Notes under the pieces: generated by a model
Seen by the model: only the letters and a program-made list of their open reading frames with translations
What the model was told of the DNA's origin: nothing
The model's database searches: none
Translations under genes and position numbers: made by a program
Assembly: GCA_947525975.1 (NCBI GenBank)
Contig: CANNVE010000009.1
Span: 43,546-107,545, forward strand
Origin: an uncultured Muribaculaceae bacterium
Lineage (GTDB): Bacteria; Bacteroidota; Bacteroidia; Bacteroidales; Muribaculaceae
Direction of reading: 5' to 3'
Length of the DNA stretch: 64,000 nucleotides
Part shown: positions 27,595-36,467 of the stretch, in pieces
Position numbering within the stretch: the stretch's first letter is position 1
Layout: each line of letters opens with the position of its first letter

Positions 27595-28688
27595 TACCGG
27601 CAAAATATTACGGCACCATATTTCTATATACTGTTATTGTAATGACAGTGTTATCGGCTTCAATATTATCGAACCAAAGTTTTTCTAAGATCAAAACAAA
27701 TGGAAGCACCCTTAGTTTGGCAATAATCATCTCTTTAGTCCTAGCCATTTTCTTGGGCAGCCGACCTATCGGTCCGTTGTTTGGTGATACAAGTGCGTAT
27801 GAATGGACATTCCGTCAGTATCAAACCGGAGGGAAGGTGTATGTTGGAGATGAGAATGAATGGCTGTGGGTTAAATTTGTGGCGATATGTGCCCAAATAA
27901 TGGATTCACGAACATTCTTTATTTTAGTTGACTTATGTTATTTTGGATTTACTCTTTGGGCATGTAAGCGTCTCTGTCATAATGAAATTTTGGTGACAAT
28001 GCTTTTCATGATGGGAGCATTTTCCTTTTTCACATATGGTACCAATGGCATTAGAAATGGATTTGCATGTAGTATAGTTTTAGCTGCAATTTCATTTCTT
28101 TGTAGCCCCAATAGAAAAATATTGATTACCGCCATTTTAGCTTTTTGTGCTATAAATATCCACAATTCTACACTTTTACCCATCTCTGTCGCCATAATTT
28201 CATATTTATGGATTAAAAATTTCAGATATGCATATTTGTTTTGGATATTATCCATAGCAATTAGCCTTACATTAGGCAGTTCTGTTACTTCTATATTTGA
28301 ATCGTTAGGGTTTGGAAATCGTAGTTCTTATTTCACTACATACGACTCTCAACAATTCTCTCATTCTGGTTTTCGTTGGGACTTCTTGATATACAGCATG
28401 ATGCCAATAGTTTTGGGCTACTATGTAGTTATCAAACGAGGCATCAGAGATAACACCTACGAATTATTGCTTAACACATATACCTTGGCGAATGCCTTTT
28501 GGGTGATGGTGATCCGAGCGAACTTCTCCAATCGATTTGCCTATCTCTCTTGGTTTATGTATCCGATTGTCTTGGCGTACCCATTACTCAAACTAAATAT
28601 TTGGGGAGAGCTTCAGGGAAAACGCGCGAGCCAAATCATGCTCGCCCACATTGCCTTCACTTGGTTTATGGAAACATTCTATTGGTAA
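27591..28688 (+). CDS. wzy: EpsG-like polysaccharide polymerase (Wzy role)
   Basis: The protein is 365 residues with about 10 hydrophobic helices and the EpsG-family pattern (FLGSRPIGPLFGDTSAYEW early; FSFFTYGTNGIRNGFACSIVL in the middle, holding the conserved NGIRxG block). It is the only polymerase-like membrane protein in the locus, so it most likely joins repeat units on the periplasmic face. The short loop RNGFA is typical of these enzymes. Confidence 0.85.
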   Translation: MIPAKYYGTIFLYTVIVMTVLSASILSNQSFSKIKTNGSTLSLAIIISLVLAIFLGSRPIGPLFGDTSAYEWTFRQYQTGGKVYVGDENEWLWVKFVAICAQIMDSRTFFILVDLCYFGFTLWACKRLCHNEILVTMLFMMGAFSFFTYGTNGIRNGFACSIVLAAISFLCSPNRKILITAILAFCAINIHNSTLLPISVAIISYLWIKNFRYAYLFWILSIAISLTLGSSVTSIFESLGFGNRSSYFTTYDSQQFSHSGFRWDFLIYSMMPIVLGYYVVIKRGIRDNTYELLLNTYTLANAFWVMVIRANFSNRFAYLSWFMYPIVLAYPLLKLNIWGELQGKRASQIMLAHIAFTWFMETFYW

Positions 28689-28691
28689 ACA

Positions 28692-29564
28692 ATGAGAACT
28701 CTTACCGTTTTTACTCCTACATACAATCGTGCACACACGATTGGGCGCACATACGAAAGTCTTTGCCGACAGACCTGCAGTGACTTTGAATGGCTCGTGG
28801 TTGACGATGGCTCTACAGATGACACAGAGGCACTCGTCAAGAGTTGGATTGCCGAGGCTCGCATCCCGATCCGCTACATCAAAAAAGAAAATGGTGGACT
28901 TGCCTCCGGCTATATAACTGCCTTTGCGAATATTGACTCCGAACTAAATGTATGCATCGATTCAGATGACTATATGCCGGATAATGCAGTTCAACTAATA
29001 GTCTCAACTTGGAAAGAGCGAGGAAAAGGAAGATGTGATATCGCAGGAATAAGAGGGCTTGACTTCTATATGGGAGGCGGCCCCATTGGTGGTTACTTTT
29101 CTGATCTTTCAGAAATGAATTATTGGGAACTGGAGAAGACTCATAGAGGAGACACGAAATTGGCAATTCGGACAGATTTATTGAAAGCGCTCCCTGTGAT
29201 GAAGATATATCCTGGTGAAAAAAATGCGAATCCTTCGTATTATTTCTGGCAAATATCTCAAAAATATATCCTGATTAACGAGAATCTTTGTTGGGTAGAT
29301 TATCAGCCAAATGGTATGGCGGCAGGCATCTTACGCCAATATCGGAATTCCCCGAACAGCTTCGCGCAATACCGCAGGATGCTCCTTGCCCACCCTTGTG
29401 TGTCATTTAAACGAAAGTTTATTGAGGCGATGCATTACGTCTCAAGCTGCATCTTCGCGAAGCAGTGGAATTTCATTGCCTCATCACCTAAAAAAATCTT
29501 AACGATTACCGCCCTCATCCCCGGTTGCCTATTAAATGCCTATGTCAGATACAAAACAAAATAA
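28692..29564 (+). CDS. GT2 family glycosyltransferase
   Basis: The protein is 290 residues. TVFTPTYNRAHTIGRTYESL, LVVDDGSTDDTEAL and VCIDSDDYMPD form the GT-A core. The C-terminal half (ENLCWVDYQPNGMAAGILRQ) is shared with the interrupted GT2 at 15834-16718, which makes the two paralogues. This copy is intact. It starts 4 bases after the polymerase gene and its end overlaps the next gene by 29 bases. Confidence 0.88.
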   Translation: MRTLTVFTPTYNRAHTIGRTYESLCRQTCSDFEWLVVDDGSTDDTEALVKSWIAEARIPIRYIKKENGGLASGYITAFANIDSELNVCIDSDDYMPDNAVQLIVSTWKERGKGRCDIAGIRGLDFYMGGGPIGGYFSDLSEMNYWELEKTHRGDTKLAIRTDLLKALPVMKIYPGEKNANPSYYFWQISQKYILINENLCWVDYQPNGMAAGILRQYRNSPNSFAQYRRMLLAHPCVSFKRKFIEAMHYVSSCIFAKQWNFIASSPKKILTITALIPGCLLNAYVRYKTK

Positions 29565-30678
29565 TCCAATTAGAGTACTTCAGGTGCTCCATGTTCTCAA
29601 TCGCGGCGGCGCTGAGGCTATGGTGATGAATCTTTACCGCAGAATAGACCGATCAAGGGTTCAGTTCGACTTTTTGGTTCACTCTCAGGAACGTGGTCTC
29701 TTCGAAGCCGAGATCGAACAAATGGGTGGCCGTATCTATAGAATTTCACCTTTTAAAGGATATAACCTTATCCCCTACTATAAGGACTGCTTGGATTTTT
29801 TCAAATCCCATCCGGAAATACAGGTTGTGCATGGTCATCTTGGCAGTTGCGCCGCATATTATCTCCTTGCCGCAAAAAAATGTGGGAAATTCACGATAGC
29901 CCATTCTCACTCAGCCGGCAATATCCGTAGTTTCTACGATCTATCATATAAGATATTCTCTTATCCCACTCGTTGGATCGCGGATCAATTGTATGGATGC
30001 TCTACTGAAGCAGGTATCGAACGATATGGAAAAGCCGCTGTGAAAGGGAAAAATTATAGTAATTTCAACAATGCAGTTGACACAGATAGATTCAGATTTG
30101 ATTTAGAGCAAAGAGCAGCTATAAGAAATGAATTTGGAATAAACAAAAACACATTGCTGATAGGTACAGTAGGGAGAGTGACACCCCCAAAAAATCCTTT
30201 TCGCATATATTCAATTTTCAAAGAAATAGTCAGACAGGCTTCCAATGCGGTATGCCTATGGGTTGGCACGGGCGAACTGGAAGATGAAATCAAGAGGCTT
30301 ATTGCCAAGGACAAGTTAGCTCAGAAAATAGTTATGGCTGGTGTGCGCTCGGATATCCCGGCGATAATGTCAGCTCTTGACTGCATGTTATTTCCGTCGC
30401 TTTGGGAAGGGCTTCCGGTATCTGTAATAGAAAGTCAAATGGCAAATTTGCCGTGTGTCCTTTCAACGAACATTAGCAGGGAAACTCAAATTTCAGGCCT
30501 ATTGTCATGGTTCAGTCTCAAAAAATCAGACCAAGACTGGGCTGAGGAAGCTATCGAACTTGCCAATCAACATTTCAATAATCGCAACGACTATTCCTTT
30601 ACACCTCAGAATACGGGTTACGATATAAATAAGACCGTTGAACAACTTATGCAATTTTACGAAAGCCATATCAAATGA
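29536..30678 (+). CDS. GT4 family glycosyltransferase (EpsF-like)
   Basis: This 380-residue GT-B enzyme has VLQVLHVLNRGGAEAMVMNLYR and a C-terminal donor site IGTVGRVTPPKNPFRIYSIF, LWVGTGELEDEIKR, FPSLWEGLPVSVIESQ with the E-x7-E pair. The start could be ATG 29536 or 29542; both overlap the previous gene. It overlaps LicD by 4 bases, linking sugar assembly and phosphocholine addition in one transcript. Confidence 0.88.
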   Translation: MPMSDTKQNNPIRVLQVLHVLNRGGAEAMVMNLYRRIDRSRVQFDFLVHSQERGLFEAEIEQMGGRIYRISPFKGYNLIPYYKDCLDFFKSHPEIQVVHGHLGSCAAYYLLAAKKCGKFTIAHSHSAGNIRSFYDLSYKIFSYPTRWIADQLYGCSTEAGIERYGKAAVKGKNYSNFNNAVDTDRFRFDLEQRAAIRNEFGINKNTLLIGTVGRVTPPKNPFRIYSIFKEIVRQASNAVCLWVGTGELEDEIKRLIAKDKLAQKIVMAGVRSDIPAIMSALDCMLFPSLWEGLPVSVIESQMANLPCVLSTNISRETQISGLLSWFSLKKSDQDWAEEAIELANQHFNNRNDYSFTPQNTGYDINKTVEQLMQFYESHIK

Positions 30679-31574
30679 TACGAACAAAAGCCATTCTGAC
30701 GGACATATACAATTCGAATAAAGTAGGACATCAGCTCACAGATGAGGAATTATACAAACTTCAGAATCATCTGATAAAAATGTACAGAGACATCGAGGCT
30801 GTCTGCAAGAAACACAATTTGGGAGTATGTCTCGCTTACGGAAATGTAATAGGCGCTATGCGTCATGGCGGTTGGATACCTTGGGACGATGACCTTGATG
30901 TCCACATGTCGAGGGAAGACTACGAAAAGTTTCTCTCCATTTACGCAAAGGAGTTGCCTCCACAATATAAGGTTTCATCGTATCTTTCAGAAGGTGGCTC
31001 TATAGCGCGTTTTGCCAAGATTATAGATACATCAACGACTTTCGTTCCGGTAGGTGAAGAGAAAAGTGAGTATACAGGAGTTTTCATTGATATATTCCCA
31101 ATAGACTACGCTCCTGAAAATATTTTTCTGAATAAGATCCGAAAATATTGGGCGTATTTTTTGATGTACACCGCTACTTCTGTAGCACAGGCAAGAACTA
31201 ATTCGAAAGAATATAAGCAAAATATGTTCAAGACTTCGGCTGGACGAACAAATTGGAGATTACGTCAATGTTGGGGATATCTCTTTAATTTCGCGTCACC
31301 CAAAACTTGGCATAGATGGATTGAGAAATTCGCCATTCATAAGAAAAATACCGGCTATTGCCATGTTATCGCCGATCTGGACGTATGCTTCAAAAAAATA
31401 CCGTCCGATTATTATTTCCCATTTAGGACTGTAGATGTCCCGGAATTCGGAAAAATCGATATTCCCAATAAATATGATGATTATCTAAGACTGACATATG
31501 GCGATTGGACAGTTGTCCCTGACGAGAAAGATCGCTGGCATCACTATGTCCAAGAAATCAGCATTCCGGATTAA
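30675..31574 (+). CDS. licD: LicD-family phosphocholine (or related) transferase
   Basis: This 299-residue protein has the LicD signature: YRDIEAVCKKHNLGVCLAYGNVIGAMRHGGWIPWDDDLDV, i.e. the G-x-L/V-IGA-R-H-x-G-x-IPWDDD-x-D block that binds metal and nucleotide. LicD enzymes move phosphocholine from CDP-choline to a sugar. The C-terminal half (TGYCHVIADLD, YDDYLRLTYGDWTVVP) also fits. LicC, a LicA fusion and a choline-type transporter follow directly, which supports choline as the substrate. Confidence 0.9.
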   Translation: MIRTKAILTDIYNSNKVGHQLTDEELYKLQNHLIKMYRDIEAVCKKHNLGVCLAYGNVIGAMRHGGWIPWDDDLDVHMSREDYEKFLSIYAKELPPQYKVSSYLSEGGSIARFAKIIDTSTTFVPVGEEKSEYTGVFIDIFPIDYAPENIFLNKIRKYWAYFLMYTATSVAQARTNSKEYKQNMFKTSAGRTNWRLRQCWGYLFNFASPKTWHRWIEKFAIHKKNTGYCHVIADLDVCFKKIPSDYYFPFRTVDVPEFGKIDIPNKYDDYLRLTYGDWTVVPDEKDRWHHYVQEISIPD

Positions 31575-31610
31575 CTAACGTATCATTTTGCTTAACAAAC
31601 CTATTTAAAT

Positions 31611-32396
31611 ATGAAATCAACACGTTTCTTCTTGTTATTGACTATTCTATTCATTTCCACTGTGGTTTACGCCCAGGAGGTTGTCAAGCCTTCAACAACA
31701 TCAACTAACAATTGGGGGCAGAAAATGATAAAGTCGCCCTTCGGACTTGGCTTGGATGTACAAACCAAGTACATCTGGCGTGGCATGGAGATGATTACGG
31801 AAGACGCAGCTCCCGTATTGTTCCCCTCTTTCAACTATTCATGGAAAGGCCTCTATGTATACGCAATGGGAGGATATGCAATCAATGGCAAATATGCCGA
31901 GGTTGACCTTGGTGCCAGCTATTCTTGGAATGGCTTTACAATAGGAGTCTATGACTATTATTATCCTACTGTAGATGGTAAGCATGATAAGTATTTGGGT
32001 GGAGGCAAACACACTGGCCATTGGCTTGAAGCGGCCATCAATTTTGCTCCAGAAAAGATACCCTTTACGGCGACTATTAGCAACTTCTTTGCTGGCGCCG
32101 ACAAATATGTCAATTCAAATGGCGAAGAAAAACAGGCTTATTCTACTTATATCGAAGTGGGTACTTATTACGATTTCCTCGACCTTAATCGTATCACTCT
32201 TAACGTGGGGGCTGCGTTCAACAAATCATGCTACAACAATTACGAGCATAATTTTTCGGTATGCAACCTTGAATTAAAATATTCATACATGGTTAAGTTT
32301 AAAAGTGGATGGACTCTACCTCTAAACGTTGCGTACATATACAACCCTGTATTTGACAAATCCTTTGTCAACTTCACCGCAAATTTCGCGTTCTAA
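31611..32396 (+). CDS. Outer-membrane beta-barrel-like protein inside the phosphocholine cassette
   Basis: The 261 residues start with a signal peptide (MKSTRFFLLLTILFISTVVYAQ). Alternating amphipathic strands rich in Tyr/Trp follow (FGLGLDVQTKYIWRGMEM, GLYVYAMGGYAINGKYAEVD), ending FVNFTANFAF with a terminal Phe. The YIWRG strand is seen in small Bacteroidetes barrels and porin-like proteins. Its position between licD and licC, 4 bases before licC, suggests a role in choline capture or in handling the decorated glycan, but no function is established. Confidence 0.7.
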   Translation: MKSTRFFLLLTILFISTVVYAQEVVKPSTTSTNNWGQKMIKSPFGLGLDVQTKYIWRGMEMITEDAAPVLFPSFNYSWKGLYVYAMGGYAINGKYAEVDLGASYSWNGFTIGVYDYYYPTVDGKHDKYLGGGKHTGHWLEAAINFAPEKIPFTATISNFFAGADKYVNSNGEEKQAYSTYIEVGTYYDFLDLNRITLNVGAAFNKSCYNNYEHNFSVCNLELKYSYMVKFKSGWTLPLNVAYIYNPVFDKSFVNFTANFAF

Positions 32397-32399
32397 AGG

Positions 32400-33272
32400 A
32401 TGACGGAAATAATAAGAAACGCAATAATTATGGCGGCCGGGGCATCGTCAAGATTTGTACCTCTGTCTGCGGAAGTACCGAAGGGACTGCTTGAAGTCAA
32501 GGGCGAGATACTCATAGAGCGTCAAATACGTCAACTCCAAGAAGCCGGCATTATAGATATCACTCTAGTCGTCGGCTACAAAGCAGAAATGTTTGAATAC
32601 CTAAAGGAGAAATTTGGAGTAGAAATTGTGTTAAATGAGGATTACTATAGGTATAATAATACGTCATCTTTAGTTCGCGTTTTAGATAAGTTGAGTAATA
32701 CATACATCTGCTCATCAGATAATTATTTCCCCTCAAATGTATTCCAAGGCAACCCAAAGCAAAGCTATTATAGCACTCTGTATTCAGTAGGAGATACTGG
32801 AGAGTACTGTTTAACTATAGACCATGAGGATAATATTACTTCAGTACACGTAGGAGGTCGTGGGGCATGGTATATGGTTGGTCATGCTTATCTCTCTGAA
32901 GACTTTAGCTCCAAATTTAAGGAAATTTTACTACAAGAATATAAAAAGCCAGAAACCAAACTACAGTATTGGGAAGATGTTTATATCAAGTTTATCCATG
33001 AATTGCCGATGATGAAAATTCATAGGTATAATGTGGGTGATATAAACGAGTTTGATTCAATCGATGAGCTCAGGCGCTTTGATGAATCTTATATCTCTGA
33101 TACACGTTCAAGTATCCTCAAATATATAGCATTAGAACTGAAATGTTCGGAATCTTCACTAAGTAACTTCTCCAAAATTTCAAAAACTGGCAACAATTTG
33201 AGTTTCTCCTTTCTTAAGGACAACATCAAATATCTATATGATGACTATTCTAAACAAATATGTCTCCTATGA
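32400..33272 (+). CDS. licC: LicC-like nucleotidyltransferase (CTP:phosphocholine cytidylyltransferase)
   Basis: The protein is 290 residues. The N-terminal NTP-transferase signature is intact: NAIIMAAGASSRFVPLSAEVPKGLLEVKGE, with the G-x-x-SR and PK pairs, then LVVGYKAEMFEYLKEKFGVE and the metal-site aspartate of CSSDNYF. A LicC reaction (CTP plus phosphocholine to CDP-choline) fits its place between LicD and LicA. A ~60-residue C-terminal extension beyond usual LicC length resembles an acyl-carrier or helical tail of unknown role. It overlaps the next gene by 13 bases. Confidence 0.85.
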   Translation: MTEIIRNAIIMAAGASSRFVPLSAEVPKGLLEVKGEILIERQIRQLQEAGIIDITLVVGYKAEMFEYLKEKFGVEIVLNEDYYRYNNTSSLVRVLDKLSNTYICSSDNYFPSNVFQGNPKQSYYSTLYSVGDTGEYCLTIDHEDNITSVHVGGRGAWYMVGHAYLSEDFSSKFKEILLQEYKKPETKLQYWEDVYIKFIHELPMMKIHRYNVGDINEFDSIDELRRFDESYISDTRSSILKYIALELKCSESSLSNFSKISKTGNNLSFSFLKDNIKYLYDDYSKQICLL

Positions 33273-34858
33273 AAACGGCTGTAATTCTTGCGGCACGGAA
33301 AGAGCATGACTCTGAATTACCATATCCGTTGAAGCCATTCACCGATGGCATTTGTCTGATGGATAGGACTATCGGAATTCTTAGAGACAATGGGTATTCC
33401 AATCTAATTATAGTTACTGGATATCGGCACGAACTTTTCAGCAAATACAAGGCTGAAGATGTGAGTATCATAATAAATAATGATTATGAATTTACAGCCT
33501 CAATGGGATCGTTAGCTTTATGCAAAGATGTAATAGATGACGATTTCCTACTTGTCGAAAGTGACACATTCTTCGAATCCTCTGTGGTGCAAAAGTTGAC
33601 TGCCGTCGAAAAAGGCAACTGTATATCTATGACGGAAGAAAGTGGCTCTGGAGATGAATGCTTTGTGGAAACCAAGAATGGGTTTGTCACAAAAATAACC
33701 AAGGATCGTCATCGGGTCTGCAACTTCGAAGGTGAAATGATGGGAGTAACCCGCATCTCATATGATACTTTCGTAAGACTCGTAAACGCATGGGAACATT
33801 CTACAAATCCCTATCTAAATTATGAGTATCTCCTGATGGATGTCACAGATGCTCTTGATAGACCTTACATTAAATTTAAAAATGTAATTTGGGGAGACGT
33901 CGATTGTCAAGAAGATTTCAACAGACTTCAAAATGAAATTTATCGTGCACTTCGAAGAAAAGAAAATCCTTATGATGAGGAAAACCTTCGTAAACATTTG
34001 CAGTCTATTTTCCCGGACAAAAACGTATATACGGCCGAGATATTACAAATCGGAGGCATGAGCAATAAAAACTTCAAGGTTACTTTTGAGAACAAAAGTT
34101 ATGTACTCCGTGTGCCTGGCAATGGTTCAGACGGGATGGTCGAGCGCTCTAATGAAGAATTCAATGCAGGTGTCGCCTGCAATCTTGGCGTAAATCCTCC
34201 AATTCGATATTTCAACCATGGGAATGGAATAAAATTGACCGAATTTATCGAAAACGCTGAAACTTTGAATGCTGCGACCATCCAGCGTCATGATAATATG
34301 AGGAAAATCGCCAAAATATATCGAGTTCTTCACAACTCACATGTCAGGCTCCGCAACGAGTTCAATATATTTCATGAAATAGATAAATATGACTTGTTGA
34401 TGAAAAGGGCCAACGCTGTCATGTATGATGGATGGGAAGAGGTAAAGCCCCAAGTCTTGGCACTTGAAAACCGGCTTAATCATCTTGGTGTTGACCTGAA
34501 ACCATGTCATAATGACGCCTTGTATGAAAATTTCATCAAAGCTACAGATGGCACTGTTTACCTGATTGATTGGGAGTATTCGGGAATGAATGATCCTATG
34601 GCTGATTTTGCGGCACTATTCATTGAGGCTGGATTTGAAAAGGAGAACGAAGACTATATATTAGATGAGTATTTCGAAGGACAAGTACCATTGGATGTTC
34701 CGGAAAAAATCCTTTGCTACCAAATCCTTTGGGATTTCCTATGGTCTCAATGGACAGTGATAAAAGAGGCCAATGGTGATGACTTTGGCACTTATGGACA
34801 AGACAGATTCAATAGAGCAAAACATAATTTAATGAAACTAAACGAATGGAAAAAGTAA
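33260..34858 (+). CDS. Fused nucleotidyltransferase-choline kinase (LicC-LicA type)
   Basis: The protein is 532 residues. The first ~230 form an NTP-transferase-like domain, but its nucleotide loop is unusual (ILAARKEHDSELPYPLKPF; no G-x-x-SR), although YPLKP and a VESDTFF metal site remain. Residues ~255-532 are a choline kinase: Brenner-like motif CHNDALYENF and metal motif IDWEYSGMNDPMADFA, with SNKNFKV near the start. LicC-LicA fusions are known in treponemes. With a separate LicC just upstream, the N-terminal domain may use another substrate or be degenerate. It overlaps the transporter gene by 13 bases. Confidence 0.85.
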   Translation: MSPMKTAVILAARKEHDSELPYPLKPFTDGICLMDRTIGILRDNGYSNLIIVTGYRHELFSKYKAEDVSIIINNDYEFTASMGSLALCKDVIDDDFLLVESDTFFESSVVQKLTAVEKGNCISMTEESGSGDECFVETKNGFVTKITKDRHRVCNFEGEMMGVTRISYDTFVRLVNAWEHSTNPYLNYEYLLMDVTDALDRPYIKFKNVIWGDVDCQEDFNRLQNEIYRALRRKENPYDEENLRKHLQSIFPDKNVYTAEILQIGGMSNKNFKVTFENKSYVLRVPGNGSDGMVERSNEEFNAGVACNLGVNPPIRYFNHGNGIKLTEFIENAETLNAATIQRHDNMRKIAKIYRVLHNSHVRLRNEFNIFHEIDKYDLLMKRANAVMYDGWEEVKPQVLALENRLNHLGVDLKPCHNDALYENFIKATDGTVYLIDWEYSGMNDPMADFAALFIEAGFEKENEDYILDEYFEGQVPLDVPEKILCYQILWDFLWSQWTVIKEANGDDFGTYGQDRFNRAKHNLMKLNEWKK

Positions 34859-36366
34859 CAAATAAGACCGGCAGAATTGACTGGATCATAACAATTCTTC
34901 CTTTGGCCTTAATCTTGGCTCTGTGCACAACCTTTATGGTATGGCCAGAGAGATCCAACATAATACTCGGCCAGATTCGATTCTTTTTTGGAGATACACT
35001 CGGCACATACTATCTGATAATTGGATTGGGAATCTTTTTGGTATCACTCTTCCTATCCTTTTCAAAATATGGTGATATAGTTCTCGGAAACAAGAATGAA
35101 AAACCACAATACTCATTCTTTACTTGGGGGGCTATGATGTTTACAGCTGGCCTGGCTGCCGACATTCTCTTCTATTCTTTTTCTGAATGGTTAATGTATG
35201 CGGCAGATCCGAGAATGACTGAATTAGGAGGTATTTATGAATGGGCAGGAGTGTTCCCGGTATTTCATTGGAGCCTTATCCCATGGGGATTCTATCTGGT
35301 GCTCGCTGTTGCTTTTGGTTTTATGCTCCATGTCAGAAAGCGTGAAAGACAGAAATATTCAGAAGCTTGTCGCCCGATTTTGGGTAGATACACTGATGGC
35401 TGGTTAGGTCGTTTAATTGATCTATTGGCGGTCTTCGCCCTCATTGCTGGCACTGCAACAACTTTTTCCGTTGCAACACCACTCATGACAAGTATTATAA
35501 ATGAACTTTTCGATGTTTCAATAAATCCCACATATCTTACCATAGGCATTCTGATTCTTACATGTTGTATATATACCTTTGCGCTTCTTCACGGCTTTAA
35601 AGGCATTGGAATATTGGCAAAGGTTTGTGTATATATGTTCTTCGGTTTGCTCACTTATGTATTGTTATTCGGAGGAGAAACAAAATATATTATCGAAAAT
35701 GGAGTCTCTTCATTAGGCAAAATGCTACAAAACTTTTTTGAACTTTCTACATATACTGATCCACATAGGACAACGTCTTTCCCACAGAACTGGACGATTT
35801 ACTATTGGGCCTACTGGATGGTTTGGTGTGTGGCAGCCCCTTTCTTTATCGGAGGAATCTCTCGTGGCCGAACTATTAAACAAACTATTCTTGGAGGATA
35901 TGTATTTGGTGTAGGATCTACAATTATCAGTTTTATAATTCTCGGTAATTATTCAATGGGACTCCAAACAAGCGGGGCTGCAGACTTCCTTACTGAATAT
36001 ACAACTAACGGAGACACATATTCAATAATAATTGACATTATACGAACCATTCCTTGGTCTCCATTAATTCTACTAATTGTCCTTTTGACAATGTTTGCTT
36101 TTTACAGCACATCATTTGACTCAATAGCACTAACAGCCTCCACTTATAGCTATAGAAAACTTGGTGAAAAAGAATTACCAAATCGAGGTATTCAGTTGAT
36201 GTGGTGTATTCTCCTGATATTACTTCCTATTGCACTTGTATTTGCCCAAAGTTCTATGAACAATCTTCAGACAGTAAGTATCATAGCGGCATTCCCAATA
36301 GGAATTATAATGGTTATGATTGTTTTGTCGCTTATTAAGGATGCCAACGAGTACATCAACGAATAA
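34846..36366 (+). CDS. BCCT-family choline/betaine transporter
   Basis: This 506-residue protein has about 12 helices and the BCCT tryptophan-rich core (NWTIYYWAYWMVWCVAAPFFIGGISRGRTI) and the earlier FFTWGAMMFTAGLAADILFYS block. The family imports choline, betaine or carnitine with Na+ or H+. Its start overlaps the kinase fusion, so import, phosphorylation, activation and transfer of choline are encoded in a row. It takes the place of the LicB permease of Haemophilus. It is the last AT-rich gene of the cassette. Confidence 0.88.
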   Translation: MEKVTNKTGRIDWIITILPLALILALCTTFMVWPERSNIILGQIRFFFGDTLGTYYLIIGLGIFLVSLFLSFSKYGDIVLGNKNEKPQYSFFTWGAMMFTAGLAADILFYSFSEWLMYAADPRMTELGGIYEWAGVFPVFHWSLIPWGFYLVLAVAFGFMLHVRKRERQKYSEACRPILGRYTDGWLGRLIDLLAVFALIAGTATTFSVATPLMTSIINELFDVSINPTYLTIGILILTCCIYTFALLHGFKGIGILAKVCVYMFFGLLTYVLLFGGETKYIIENGVSSLGKMLQNFFELSTYTDPHRTTSFPQNWTIYYWAYWMVWCVAAPFFIGGISRGRTIKQTILGGYVFGVGSTIISFIILGNYSMGLQTSGAADFLTEYTTNGDTYSIIIDIIRTIPWSPLILLIVLLTMFAFYSTSFDSIALTASTYSYRKLGEKELPNRGIQLMWCILLILLPIALVFAQSSMNNLQTVSIIAAFPIGIIMVMIVLSLIKDANEYINE

Positions 36367-36467
36367 GTAAAACAGGTCCCTGTATTTTGGAGATATGACA
36401 ATTGTAATTTGTCGCTTGGACGAATCAATGTTTTTTGTGGATTGCAAGAAAACGAATTGAAAGAAAA

